Positions 42,996 through 55,087 of a DNA stretch of 64,000 nucleotides are shown in pieces. Position numbers and translations under genes: made by a program. A model generated the notes under the pieces. The model did no database searches. It was not told where the DNA came from and was given only the letters and a program-made list of their open reading frames with translations. Each line of letters starts with the position of its first letter. The stretch's first letter is position 1. The DNA comes from Apiotrichum sp. Y4204 (taxonomy: Eukaryota; Basidiomycota; Tremellomycetes; Trichosporonales; Trichosporonaceae), in the NCBI GenBank assembly GCA_025531455.1, contig JAMYHL010000010.1:434001-498000 (forward strand), in the 5' to 3' direction.

Positions 42996-45265
42996 CTAGG
43001 AGCAAGATGTGAGATGCGGCCCCCCGACGGGTTCGCGGGCCCAAGTTCCGGCGGGGGAATTTATGGTGAGAAATGCAGGCTGACGGGGGCTTCTAAACGG
43101 GCTGGTACTGCGATACGAGCCTGGGGCCAGGCTGGTTGTCACGGACGAGCTCGATTCCGAGAGCGGCAGGCGGCTCGTGTACGGCGACGCGGGGTGGGGG
43201 CTCATGATCAGATTCTCCAACTTCTCGCGTTCAAGAGGAGCGGCGGGCTGACGGTCCCTGCTGACGGCTTTGGATTTGTAGTAGTGATGAAAGGAGAGGT
43301 ACGCGTCTACCTTTGCGCGGGTCACGGGGTTGCTGATGATGAAACCGGGGTTGAAGCATGGGTCGAACAGCGGCGGAGGCGCTGCTGATGGGTATGGCAC
43401 GCCAGCAGCTTGGAGGATGAAACCAGGGTCCCAGTGGTCTGACGTGGTGAGTAACTGAACATCGTTCATTCGGAAGTGCACTTACCTCCCATGTGGTGCA
43501 TGCGGTGGGCAAACTCGCACATGTATCCCGGCCCGAAGAGGAACTCTCCGCCCTGTTGTTTCCAGTCGCGTAGGTTGCTCGCACCCTTGGGACATTGTGT
43601 GAGGCTTTTGACGAACCCGCGTGCAGCCTGGAGTCGCGGGCCGCTGGTATTGTAGTCTGGTCGCGGAGTGCGCGGCTGGACAAACTTTGCCTCGAGGGTC
43701 ATCCCGAGGAGGCGGTACAGCGTGTTGTTTGGCGTCGGGTCCACGTAGTAGGGCACAGTGGACTTGAGTGTCTTCTGGTACGACTTGATCACGCGGTAGT
43801 TGCCAGTGCCGATGAAGATGAGGCGGACGTTGGCGGCGGCAAGAGCCTTGACGTTGAGCGCTTTCTCCACGGACATGACGTAGTCTTGACACAAGCCGCA
43901 GAGATAGTGCCGGAGAAAGACGACGAGCACGCGCGGAGTGGGCGACCCGAAATTTGGCGGCCACACCGTTTGCGGAAGGAGGGATCCAAAGGTGAACTCA
44001 TTCCCAAGCTGGTCGAGGATTTTGCAGTCGGCTGCCTTGCGTATTCGTTCAGCGGTCGGAGAGGCAAAAAGATCAAAGGGCTCGTCGCCTACGACCTTGG
44101 CAGCTGGAGGAACGGAAAATACGTCTAACTCGTTCGAGGTGGGCTTCAGCGGAGTGCTGGGCTTGACCGTGGCCTTTTCGACAGTCGGGAGCGACTGAGT
44201 TTGGGACGAGAATGATTCTCCCCGGGACAATGGGGAATCCAAGTCGTCTGCAATCGTATGAGACTGGATGGACGGCTGGACCTGGGACAGGTGCGACTGG
44301 TTGGAGGACGGCGAGGACATCGCTATCGAGCCGGGATGCTGTCTGGAAAGAGACGAAGCGCGGAACAGGAGGGAGTGTGTTTCGAGGGCGGGGAGCGGCG
44401 AGATGTCTACTGGGCTCGACGTCTTCGCGCGGGGCGGACGGGGCAGAGGCCCTCTGGAATTCGTCCATGTCTTTGACGATGATCTGGGCGGGGTGTTTCT
44501 TTCGGGAGTGCTCCTGTCAGGTGTGCTCCTCTCTGGCATCATCCTCTCCGGGAACTGTCGAGGACGAGGCGGGGAAAAGACCGGGCTTCGTCCAGGATAT
44601 TCGTCAGATTGGGCTGGAAGCATAACCTCATGTGGTTCAGAGCCGTGGCCGTGTTCCGAAAATGATCTGATCTCCTTCACCATCACCCTGCCTCCGTAAC
44701 GCGCATTAACGCAGCTGTCGCCATCGGAAAGCAGTCTGGGAGGTCGTGGCCGTTGGGCGGAACGGGGCGGGGGTGGCGGACTGAGTGGAGGGGGAGGCGG
44801 CGCCGGAGTCGTCGACCTGTACGACAGCGAGTGCACCTGCACCGATGGAGTCCGCTTCGGAGTCCATGGCGAGCCTTGGTTTGAGGGCGCCGGCGCTCTC
44901 GATATCTGCGGGGAATCTGTTTTCGAGGATGAGGGCGATCCCGCGTCTCGCTGCGGTAGTGAACGCGATCCCTGGGGATGAGCCACCTTCGACGGCGAGA
45001 CCTTCTCCACCGCGACAAGACACGGCGTCGACCCTGTGAACGACGTGGGTGGGAGTGGGTTTGCAAAGGGGTGTGATGGCGGGAGATTGCGGATCGATGC
45101 GTACGGGTTAGCCGTCTGGGACTCCGAGTCGGACGACTGCGCCGATTTTGTCGAGCCCGGAAGCGTGCGCGAGCGCCGGCGGGTCTGCACGACGCCCGGC
45201 TTTCTGGTGCCCGTCTTGACGGCTGTTGAGGTAGCCGTGGCCGGAGTGGCCGCGATAGGGCTCAT
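42996..45265 (-). CDS. AhpC/TSA_2 thioredoxin-fold protein with long disordered N-terminus (paralogue B, CGLC)
   Basis: Two exons, complement of 42996..43438 and 43486..45265, encode about 740 residues. Residues 1-390 are disordered and rich in Ser, Pro and Arg, including a polyproline run (PAPPPPPLSPPPPP) and a PERSTPDRSTPERNTP pentapeptide repeat. The domain starts near 400: CKILDQLGNEFTFGSLLP, RVLVVFLRHYLCGLCQDYVMSVEK (CxxC at 456-459), VRLIFIGTGNYRVIKSYQKTL, VPYYVDPTPNNTLYRLLGM and FGPGYMCEFAHRMHHMGG. Blocks and order match paralogue A, as does the phase-1 intron after the HRM motif, so the two are duplicates. The C-terminal 145 residues are Ser/Pro-rich. The family is AhpC/TSA_2 (AAED1/PRXL2-like), and redox function is inferred from the CxxC. 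The start is the first ATG in frame (45265). Confidence 0.87.
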
Positions 45266-48213
45266 GGTGCAAGTCCAGATGTGCGAATAGTCGACGCGAT
45301 GATGAACACAAAGAGCCAAGAAAAGAAGAAGAACGACGACAATGTCAATGTCAATGCCATGACTGGCACGAGGCGGACACTTTAGAGCCAGTAGTACCTC
45401 AACAGTGACTAAAAGGCCGTGAGCATTTGAGGCTTACTCGCCAAGTAGGTCTTCGGCAGTACTCTCGACTCCGAGGCGCGCCGAGTGTCACGGACTCCCG
45501 ACCTCTATCGGTGTCTGGGTGTGCGCGCCGCGCTGGGTGGGTGAGTTGCCTCCACAGTAACATAAGGGCCAGGAACATGTATGTTACGGGACACGTTCAA
45601 GGGAGATGGTTTCGAGCTTGTGAGCTAAGAGCTAGGAGCCCGGAGCTTGCCAGCTGCGCGTTGCGCGCTGTGAGGCTGAGCGCGCGCGGTCCGTGGTCTG
45701 TAGTCTTGGATTCTGTACTGAACACAACGGGCCGCCGGGTCAATGGAGGCGGGGAAGTTTGGGTTCATTGGTACTGCCCCATCTCTACCTTTGTTTTGTT
45801 TCATCTCCAGGAATACCGGAATCGCATGACGAGAGGGAGAGCATTGGGATCGATGCCGAGTCACCGTGCCGAAAGCGTGCTGAACTCTACACAGGAGTTC
45901 GGTACAATCTAGGTTAGTGCGAGGCTGTGCGACATCTCTACCACAACCCAGAACCCAAATGGTGCAGGAACGCACAGTAGAGTGCGATGCGAAGCAGACA
46001 AAATTCCCCATTACACTTTGTGTAACGCCGGAACTACATAAGGATCCGAGTAGCCAATGCAAGTTCGACGACCGCCTCTCGCAAGCTTCTCGTCCTCATG
46101 AACATGGCGGCAGATCTGCAATTTGCGAGGTATCAGCAACTGCAGATTCCCCTGCGCGCTCTCGTCAGCTTGTCAGGTGTTTCGGCCCATGACGTGATGG
46201 CGGGCTGGCGTTAACAGCATTGTCAGCAATCAGTGAACTCCGAACATCTACGGGACGCGACCGACTCTGTCCGGCGTACCGGCGTCCTCCTTACCACACG
46301 TCACGCTCCCAACATTCATGTCCACAGCCCCCGTCCACCTCCGCGCGCCGCACATGCCGCACACCTGCTCCGTGACCCTGCGGCAGTTTCTGTGCCAGTC
46401 GAGCGCCATTCCTACCCGCTCATCCGTCCTACAGGGTCCGTCTCGGTTCCGCCCTCGCGCCTTGTACCTTGAGCTTAAATTTCCCCGAGCGTGTCTTGCG
46501 GAGATCTCTTGCGGAAGGAGCCTTGGTGCACGCTGCAGGTCCACACTACTGTGCCGCAGCTGCGATATCTGGTTTGCTGTTCTGGTTGTCGTCGCGTGAA
46601 TTGATGGGCACTGTCAAGGCACATTCCCTCCCGTTCGTCATTTTCCAAGCCGCTCAGGCAGGACCTTGCAAGGTAAACCAGACAAGCACACCTGTCTAAT
46701 GACGACCCTTCAAGGTGTTTCGAGGTAGTTCCATTCCCGTTGACCGGCTTGGAAGCCACAAGAGCTGTTGTTGGAATGCAAGGTCTCGTTCGTACAGTAC
46801 GTACAGGACCTGTACTCGGGCTTGAATTCCCTGACGCAAGGCCAAGGGTCGGTGAACGCTGGAAGCTGGAATCACGCCACTGCGTGTGGAGAATGAGGCC
46901 AACGGGGAGGAGCAGGCAAAAACTTGGGGAAGCCGAAAGAAGATGACGGGCAGTTGAACTGAAGCGGCTGTGATGCAACGAACGGAACGGAGTGCGGAGA
47001 ACCTACTCCAACCCAAACCGTTGCGATGCGCGGCATGCGCGGGCCGAAGTATTCGGCGACGTGGCGATACGGTGTTAGGCGCAGATGGAGATCTGAACGA
47101 TTCCGCCGCGGCAAGCAGTGTTGCACTCCGATCCTCCGAACTCCGAGCTCCGAGCTCCGAGCCCCACGATCAGTGACACGGCGCATGCCACATGCCACAT
47201 GCCACGTCGTCCGCCACAGAGGCTACTAACCCATGGACCCACCGATCACATCCGCATCTCTGGAATTGTGCCGTGTGCCGCAGAGCCGTACGCTGGTTGT
47301 TGGCCGACGGCCCTTGTCGGAGCGTCAGCGCGCCAGCGCGCCAGAGGTGTCCGGGCCTCGTGCGCCGCCACTGCCCCCGCGCCCCCGAGGCCCAATATCG
47401 TTATCGCCGTCTCCAGGCGACGGCCCTCTCGGCGCCGGGAGGGTCGATATCATATCTCGATCGTTGCGCTGGCCGTTGCCATGTTGGAGCGCGTGGGCCA
47501 CAACGTTTCGGTCCGCATGGGCCATGGGCCGGGGTGTCGTATGTCGTACTCCCCTTCCAGCTTCCATCTTCTTTTCGTCCAAGCTCCAAAGTCGAAGTCT
47601 CGAAGTCTCGAAGGTCTGGTGTGAGTACGATTTGTCAGGCTTGCGATCTGTGGGGATTCCGTGCTCGGACTCCAGATACGGAGATTTGATTATCTCTGCC
47701 GATGATGCCGTTATGCTTGTGCCGGGACCGTGCCGATGGGTCAGCAGCAGCAAAGAGATGAGCACTGCGATTGCGCTTGCTCGAGTCTGGGAGAGCGTAG
47801 TAGTGATGTTAGTGGCAAGGACGGCGATGTCAGTGTTGATGTGGCAAAGATGCTGTGGCAAACGCTGTGGGTGGCAAATATCATTTCGGCAAAGGTGTTG
47901 TGAAAGGCTGCGCGCATGCATGCAAATAGACCTCGACACACAAACTAACGAGCGACAGACTACAACGATGGTGTATGTACAGCATGTACAGTGCCCATGG
48001 TCTAACTTGGGTTGGTGTGGATGTGATGTGATGTGATTGTTGGATTATAAAACGTACAATACTGGGAGTGCTGTCCTGCGCACACATGATGCAAAAACCG
48101 CCCGACACTGTCGCGGGGAGGTCCGCCAGTATTCCCTACATGTCATACTCAAGAGGGGCACTTCAAGACACAGATGGATGTCGCGCGTCGGCATAGGGGC
48201 CTTGAAGACCAGC
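45266..48213. other. 2.9-kb intergenic region, no gene seen
   Basis: Several open frames exceed 100 codons (longest 47233-48036) but none carries a known motif or spliceable continuation. Short tandem runs occur: CTCCGAG-type near 47140-47162 and CACATGC-type near 47187-47203. The region probably holds the paralogue B promoter and the 3' UTR of the next gene. Confidence 0.5.
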
Positions 48214-50811
48214 TTAAAATGCCCGGTGGCCAGGGATGGGGGTGGTCGCACCGCCGTCGTCCGTGCCGTCATCATTCTCCTCGCCTGGCGCTCCCATATA
48301 CGAAGCCCGGACGAGACGATAACCGGCCGACGAGGCCAGTGACTCTAGGGCGAAGAATGCGTCCATGCGCGCGGCTTCAGAAGTGGGGGTCTGGCTGCGA
48401 GGCGGACCCTGCTGCTCCTGCTGCTCGAGTTCACCGTCGAGATGCTCGGCGTCGGCCCAAACAGTATCGGCAGTGACACTCTCCGCAGTCACGTCCTCGG
48501 GCAGTTGGTCGTGCTCAAAGCAGTCGGACAAGTCGTCACGGTCGTCGAGTGTGAGAACTTCCTGGACGTCCTCTTCATCGTCGTAGTGCGAACCGTCATC
48601 CGATTGCGGGACGTGGAGGCTCCACTCGCTTGCGCTCATCAGAGACCCCTCGCGGTCAAAGTTGACATAGTCGGGAAGAGTTGCGCTCTCCGGGCGAGCG
48701 TGTTCAATAAGCGAGTTGAGATCGAACGCGCTGTCGTTCGACGGGCCCTCCTTGTACTTCATGTCCGGTTGTTCCTCTCCGGGTGGAGACGTGGAGAGCA
48801 TAACCGGGTGTGACATGTCGGGCGTGAGGAGCGCCGGGCTGGTTGGTGACATGGCTGGGTTTATCGTCTCGCCATTCGTGTTTGTGCGCTGGAGACACAC
48901 AAAGGCCCGGTTGGGCGACGGTGTGGCAGAGCTTGCCGTGTCCCTGGAGCGTGTCCTTGCGGGCGAGATGAGCCAGTAGTCATCGTCAAAGGTGAACGCA
49001 TCGCTTTCGGGACGGACGTTCGTGTCAATCTGGTGCACATGCGTAAAGTTGCTGCGGGTTACAGGAGGGGTCGCCCGAGATTCAGCAGGTGGCGGCCGCT
49101 GGGGCCAGAGGTGGTTCTGCATCTCTGTGAGCGCTTGGTTCAAAGAGTGCGGGTATGCCTGAGCATCACCGTCCTGAGCATCAATGCCTTCCGGAGGCGA
49201 CGGGAAAGCGGCGATGAGAGATTGGCAACGCGAGGTACTGTCTGCCGACAGGACAGACATGCGTGCAGGGCGACGGTTGGTCCAAGCGCCAGGCGGGACG
49301 AGTCCACTCGGCATGGGAGGGGCTGGGGCTGATGCTGCTGGCGGCACAGCCAGGCGGTTGAAAATCGGAAGGAGGGCCATGTCCTCGGCGGTCGGGTTGA
49401 CCGGGGACGAACCCGACTTGTTGGAGCGAGTTGAGCGCTGGCTTTCCTGCCTGGCGAGGACTGCCGACAAGCTCGCCCGGTTAAGGCGATCGGGAATGGT
49501 AACAACTTCTGACCTTGTCGAGTTGATAGCATTGAGAGACGACTTGCGCGGCGGCCGTGCAACTGCCGCTTCCAATGGAATGATCGGAGCAGCGGTGCTT
49601 TGCGGACGCGAGTGCATGGGTGGCGGAAGTGGACCATTGCGTTGCATGTGACTCGGCAGCTGCGGGCTGTTGGGGCTGCTGATGGCCGACGGCATCTGGG
49701 TCGGCGAGTTGGCTCCGATTGCGCGCCCCGGAGTGCGGGGACTTGCTGGAGGCTGCTGCGTGCTGGGCGATTCAAAGAGATGCTTGGCCGACGGCCGTGG
49801 GCTGGAACTGGAACGATCGTGAGGATAGCTGTGCCCAAAGGTTGCTGCGCGCGGCGTCTCTCCGTCGGGAACGGCAAAGTCGGCTGGAAGTGCGGGCAGA
49901 TCCTTGGCATGCAGCTGCATGGACCCGCGCGACGGGCCGGAAGGAGAGGGGAGTAGTGTTGACGAGAGTGACGGGGACGAGCTGTGGGTCACGAGCGAGG
50001 GTGGGGAAGATTGGAGAGTCGGTCCCGAGTTTTGCGACGGCGTCTGCGACGAGCGGCGTGGGGCAGGGTTCGAGTTGTATCCAAATGCGCCGGTGGACAT
50101 GGATGTTAGCGACGAGGTGCGCGAACGGATCGAATTCGTTGAAGACCCATTGCGGAATCGCGTGGTGAAGGTCGATGACGAGCTCGACTTTGGCGAGTGG
50201 TTGCCTTTCGGGGCCTTGAGCTTCTTCGGTTTCTTTGGCTTCGGCGACTTTGTCACGACCACCTGCTCCTCAAGGAACGCCAGGTCGTCGAAGAAACCTC
50301 CGCCTGCCTCGTTATCGCTGCTCGGTAGGCTTGATGGCGCCTGGGTCTCATCGTCGCTCTCCACTTCTGCGATTGAATCTGTGAGATCGATGGTCTGATC
50401 GTCGTATTCTTGCAGCGAGGGGAAAGAGGCCAATGATGGACTCCGTCTCCGGAACGATGATGTCCGCTGCGGGGGAGCACCATCCCTCTGGGCAGCGAGG
50501 GTGCTCAAGGACGGCCTGCTGCTGTGGGTCTTGACACCTCTCGGCTTTGGTGGGGTCTTTTGTTTATCCTTTGATGATTTGCGCAACGGCAAGAGCCTGC
50601 TCTTGGAGGCTTTGATCGAGTCCGTTTTGGTTGGCGCTGTCGTCTCCTCGAGGAATGCAAGGTCGTCAAAGAATGATGGTGTGCTCACGTCCTCGCTGCT
50701 GGTAGACGCGCTGCTGCCCCACATGCGAGACGTGCGTGAGCTCCGGAAAAGGTTTGAATACCGCTTGGCGGCCGATTGGCCGTGGGATGGCGGCGCCAGT
50801 GTGGACGACAT
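48214..50811 (-). CDS. Large disordered protein with a duplicated FFDDLAFLEE motif (hypothetical)
   Basis: One uninterrupted exon encodes about 865 residues. I do not recognise a family. The sequence is dominated by Ser, Pro, Arg and Thr to about residue 600, with many SPxx and RRxS patterns that suggest phosphoregulation. It becomes acidic in the C-terminal third (DDDYWLISP, DDEEDVQEVLTLDDRDDLSD, QQEQQ). Two copies of an identical 10-mer FFDDLAFLEE sit at 47-56 and 173-182, each in an acidic, hydrophobic island surrounded by disorder; this looks like a repeated docking motif. The ATG at 50811 has a near-perfect context (CCGCCACCATG). An in-frame ATG at 51051 would add 80 residues but reads like translated leader. 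Function unknown; a scaffold or regulatory role is only a guess. Confidence 0.8.
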   Translation of the reverse strand: MSSTLAPPSHGQSAAKRYSNLFRSSRTSRMWGSSASTSSEDVSTPSFFDDLAFLEETTAPTKTDSIKASKSRLLPLRKSSKDKQKTPPKPRGVKTHSSRPSLSTLAAQRDGAPPQRTSSFRRRSPSLASFPSLQEYDDQTIDLTDSIAEVESDDETQAPSSLPSSDNEAGGGFFDDLAFLEEQVVVTKSPKPKKPKKLKAPKGNHSPKSSSSSTFTTRFRNGSSTNSIRSRTSSLTSMSTGAFGYNSNPAPRRSSQTPSQNSGPTLQSSPPSLVTHSSSPSLSSTLLPSPSGPSRGSMQLHAKDLPALPADFAVPDGETPRAATFGHSYPHDRSSSSPRPSAKHLFESPSTQQPPASPRTPGRAIGANSPTQMPSAISSPNSPQLPSHMQRNGPLPPPMHSRPQSTAAPIIPLEAAVARPPRKSSLNAINSTRSEVVTIPDRLNRASLSAVLARQESQRSTRSNKSGSSPVNPTAEDMALLPIFNRLAVPPAASAPAPPMPSGLVPPGAWTNRRPARMSVLSADSTSRCQSLIAAFPSPPEGIDAQDGDAQAYPHSLNQALTEMQNHLWPQRPPPAESRATPPVTRSNFTHVHQIDTNVRPESDAFTFDDDYWLISPARTRSRDTASSATPSPNRAFVCLQRTNTNGETINPAMSPTSPALLTPDMSHPVMLSTSPPGEEQPDMKYKEGPSNDSAFDLNSLIEHARPESATLPDYVNFDREGSLMSASEWSLHVPQSDDGSHYDDEEDVQEVLTLDDRDDLSDCFEHDQLPEDVTAESVTADTVWADAEHLDGELEQQEQQGPPRSQTPTSEAARMDAFFALESLASSAGYRLVRASYMGAPGEENDDGTDDGGATTPIPGHRAF

Positions 50812-53250
50812 GGTGGCGGTGGCAGTAACTTTGACGCTGTCAAAGCGAGTGCTGCTGTTGGATTCTTGAGGCAATTCCCAGTTGACGGGGTGAATGTGAT
50901 CTTTGGGTTCGTTTAAGACTCGTCGACGCGAAGGAAAGGTGTTGGACGAGTAAGCGGAGAGAATGTGGGAAGAAGAAGAGGACGATGGGAGGGATGCAGA
51001 ACAAGTAGTCTTGTGGTGGGTTCCAATGACTCGGTTGGCTGACGAGATCATACGGTGAAATGGATCTGCAAGAGTCAGTAAAACACATCGTCGCCATGCT
51101 TGTCGGACGTCGTCGTCTCAATCCGCGCCGACGTCGGTGGCCACATTGACCACATTGGCCACCTTGATCAGTCAAGACGCACCATACACACCAAGATAAT
51201 CGCGGTCCATCAGCGAAAGGCGCGGCCAAGTGATGGGATCGAGAAGGAGTGTGGTCGTTACGTTCCGCGGTACCGGAGAGCTGTCGAGGACGCCGTTTGT
51301 GTGCACGCGAATGGGTTAATGAACAGAAAGAATGGAATTTGTCGTCGGTCGTTCGGCAGACCACGTCTTAGCAGTGCTGCGCGTGTGTCGGTCGAGTAGT
51401 AGTACCGTAAGATCGACAGCTGGTGGGAGACTTGTCCGATATTAGCACTTGACGAGAACGAGGGACCTGGCGGAACGCACACAGGGGAGTACGACTCTCC
51501 AGCAGTGACAGCGATCCACGAGAGCACGAAAGCTGATATCCGAGGCCGAGGCCGTAGCCAAGTAGAATACAGTGCACGAGGTGCCAAGTGGAGAGCTGGT
51601 TGTCGTAGTCGGGGGTGTGGTGTCCCTAGCAACTGAGACGACAATTAATTGCGAGGCAAGAACCGTCCTGGGGTCGAGTGCGGAGGAGCGGAGGACTTGG
51701 AATGATGTCAGGAGGAGGGCCCAAGGCGGATGCAGAAGGGAGAGACGGTTCGGCTGCTTTGCGAAATCTCGTCAAGCTTCTCGATCTCGAAGATGGCACG
51801 CAACAGATTACGCGGTGTCGTTCAAGGGCGGACCTGAGGACGACGACGGGACGCACGCGAGCCAGCCAGCCACGCAGGATGGCAGAGGTGGGGGTAAAGG
51901 GAAAAAACGAAGCACAGAGGCTCTAGGCTCTCTGGAATTGTACCTCGTGTGCTGCGCTGAGATATGTTCCCGCGCCCAGAAGTTAGCAGCGCGCTGCGAT
52001 TGCAACCCCGCGTGGCAATATATCAGCGTTGCGACAGAAGGCACCGAGAGGTACGGCCGATGGCAAGGGCCAACGAGAACCCAAAAAAAAAGGACAGGCG
52101 ACCTGGAAGATGGTGTCTAGTGACCGTGCGGAACGTCAGGACGAGCGTGCCAAGCAGCGGATCTGGGTGCTCTGTATAGCTCCGAGTCCGATTGTTGCGG
52201 CGGACGTCACCGGTTCCGCGAATGTCCAGTGCAAGTATTGGCTGGGAACGAGAGCGATGCAGCGTTGGGTTTCAGGACCCAAACCTTGCTTTGTGTTGGA
52301 GGGGAGCGATCTGAGGGGCTCGGTCGAGGAGTGCCGAGGAGAGAGGGGGAGTGCAGTTGGAGGATGTACCGCTGTGCCAAATGTGCTCGAGGTGTGCTGT
52401 CGAGTGAAGGGGATGTGGATGTGGATGTGGACAGGCGGCAATGCGATGCGATGCGATGGGTATTATGGGACCACTGGTGAGATGAAACTTGGGGTCGAGG
52501 GTGATTATTCGTGCACAGAGATCGAGAGAATCACGAGAGAGAGAGGGAGAGGGAGCTCGTCAACGAGCCGGCCGTGCGATGGTTTTGATCAAAAAAGAGG
52601 AGGTGTCTTGCAACCTTCCTGGACTAGCTAAAGATGGACTGTTGGCACTGATCTTGTTTCTTCGGGTCTTGGAATCGCGCTCAATAAAAGACACGAGAGT
52701 GTCTCAAGAGATCAGGCCATTAATCAGGACCATTCCATTCCATGCCGCACTACCCAGGCGCGCCAGGCGGAAAACTAATAGGTTCTGGGGACTGAGGCGT
52801 CGTGCCCCGGATGGCCCAGATCCGGCAACCTCGGATACCGTAACGGTCTGGCGCCAACATGACGGTCATCAGAAACGACACAGAGGCCGGCCTCCACCGC
52901 GCCACGCTTCCCGCAGGCCCGCAGCGCATTGGACCGGTCCCGTGGCTGAGGAGGAGGCTAGAGGCCGATGGGACCGGCTCACATGCTGGCCATGCTGGGC
53001 CATTTCAGAGCACGGCCCCTGCTGCCCTTGTGGCCCTGGTCAGCAAAACCCTAGCACCACGCCAGAGGGTTCAGAGGGTCCCAGAGGCCCAGAGGGTCCA
53101 GAGGGCGTCAGATGTGGGATGTGGTGAGTACGCAGTGAACCTTGACGAGGAATGGGGGATGGGATGGGGGGTGTGAAGGCGTAATGAAGCGCGTGCCCCT
53201 GGAAAGAGCGCGCAAAACCCTGTGTGTGGCCCCAGGCCGCGCAACGGGTC

Positions 53251-53274
53251 AAACGAGCAAACGAGCAAACGAGC
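53251..53274. repeat. AAACGAGC tandem repeat, three perfect copies
   Basis: Three contiguous 8-mers within the gene desert, again with the 8-bp period seen at 5337 and 11297. Confidence 0.9.
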
Positions 53275-55046
53275 CCTTCCGACTGTGGACCCATGCCGTG
53301 TCAAACACCATTTGCCCCATTGCAGGGTGCGAGCCGAGCCGTGGTATGAGCCATGAGAGCTGGCCAGATGGGAGATGGGATGGGCCGATGCCGACAGACA
53401 AGATTCGACAGAATACACACACTCTGGGGCGCGATGCTCCCGACATCACTCTTGCCGTAATCTCTCACGTCACTCTCGTGCTCTCGGTCATCAGTGCCAG
53501 GGGAAGCATGCCACAATCCCTTTGGTTCAGGTTTGGACAGATCAGAGGAGGACAGAGGATCAGAGGAGCAGAGGTCGCGTCGAGCAGCGGAACGAGTGCC
53601 AATGCCCACTGCCTAACGAGGCAGCGATGTCGCTGTGAAGCAACTCTCAGCGTCCATCTCGGTAACAGAATTCGTGCCGAAGTTTGGTTACGGTCGCATG
53701 ACCAGCTGACTGACAAGAGTAATTAGCGAGAGCATCCGAAGCCGCCGGCCCACGGCAGGTGTTTGACCTTGTTTCAAAACTCTTGGCTTGTCGGCTGTGC
53801 TGTAGAACGAGAGCGGAACTGTGGTTCTGTGATGAGGGATAACAGAGGCCCGACGTGAATGCAGCGCCAGACATGGGGCAGGGCATCTAACCAGTGATGC
53901 CCAATTATGGTGGACGTGAGAGCAAGAGACAGCGGTGCGCCACTAGTGTTCCTCATAGCCACACCGTCGCCACAGCGCCACAGGTGGCGGCCGAGCGGCT
54001 CGCCCGTGCCCAACTCCCATCCCCGTCCACAATGCCAAGTGTGTGCACGGCAATCGAAGTTGCGAGATGCGAGTCGTGATGAGAGATACAAGACACCGGT
54101 CGCATTCCATTCGCTGTCCATTGCGCCGGGTATGTCATCCGGGTATCTACGGTCCGCAGCGCACGGTCCGCCGGTACCAGTAGTAGCGCGCAGCTAGTCT
54201 TGGATCTTGGATATCTTGGGGAAGCTTGGAACGCACAAGCATGACGAATACCGCAATGCCGACGCTGGCGGATCACATACTGGGTATACCTGTACTGTAT
54301 ACCCAGGAAACCTATCCCCACAGATCTTCCGATACGGACTTGTTGATAGCAAGCAGAACACTATGGGCGCTATATGAGATCTGAGCCCTATCCCGACGAG
54401 GGACGGTGGAGGGTGGTCTCAGCGGCCCTGGTATCAAGGTATTCCTTGTGAATCGCGATGAGAGCACGACGACCGTCATGGCCGCATGGTGCAATGCGCA
54501 GCATCCAGCTAGCCGCAAATGCGATGTCGCCGGGCCAATCACCTCGACACGAGGCCTGGGAGAGAGACTTTGTTCCGCAACCTGAAGTGGTCGTGCGACC
54601 CTGGCTTGTCCTGCATCCTGACCTCCCGAACTCCTGGCACGCATGTACTGTACGCTGTATGCTGCGCGACTGCGCGACTGGCGACTGGGGCGGCGTCTGA
54701 TTAGCTCATTCCATCTGCCTCGTTCCTCATGGTCTCTGATGGGATCTCACGCCACATACTGTGACTAACCAAGCTGGGTCTTCAAAGTTCAACCATCACC
54801 ACTTGAACCCCCTGTACCCCTGGCGGCTCCACATGTGAGATGATGAGATCGATGAGATCGTGAGAACGGGATAACGTGCTCCCCGCGTGTAAGCGTGTCC
54901 TGCAATTGTTGAATTGTATGTACTCGCATGCACGCTCCCCGCTCTCATCTAGATTACTGTCTGCGAGCTCCGTCCGCGCCACGGTCGCGGGAGGTCGAGG
55001 TCGCGGGGACGGTCGGGTGTTGCGCTGTATCTCGGTGTCTTTCGGC

Positions 55047-55087
55047 GTGCTCAAGTTCATGACCGTGTGCTCAAGATTCATGACCGT
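55047..55087. repeat. 20/21-bp near-perfect tandem duplication
   Basis: GTGCTCAAGTTCATGACCGT is followed at once by the same unit with one inserted A (CAAGATTC). Located in the gene desert. Confidence 0.9.

Noticed and set aside
47233..48036. 267-codon open frame on the plus strand
   Set aside because: It overlaps another long frame on the opposite strand, has no domain, erratic composition and no promoter-like leader. Consistent with chance in GC-rich DNA.
50812..51051. N-terminal 80-residue extension of the FFDDLAFLEE protein from the ATG at 51051
   Set aside because: The segment reads like translated leader, and the downstream ATG at 50811 has a much better initiation context. Kept only as an alternative.
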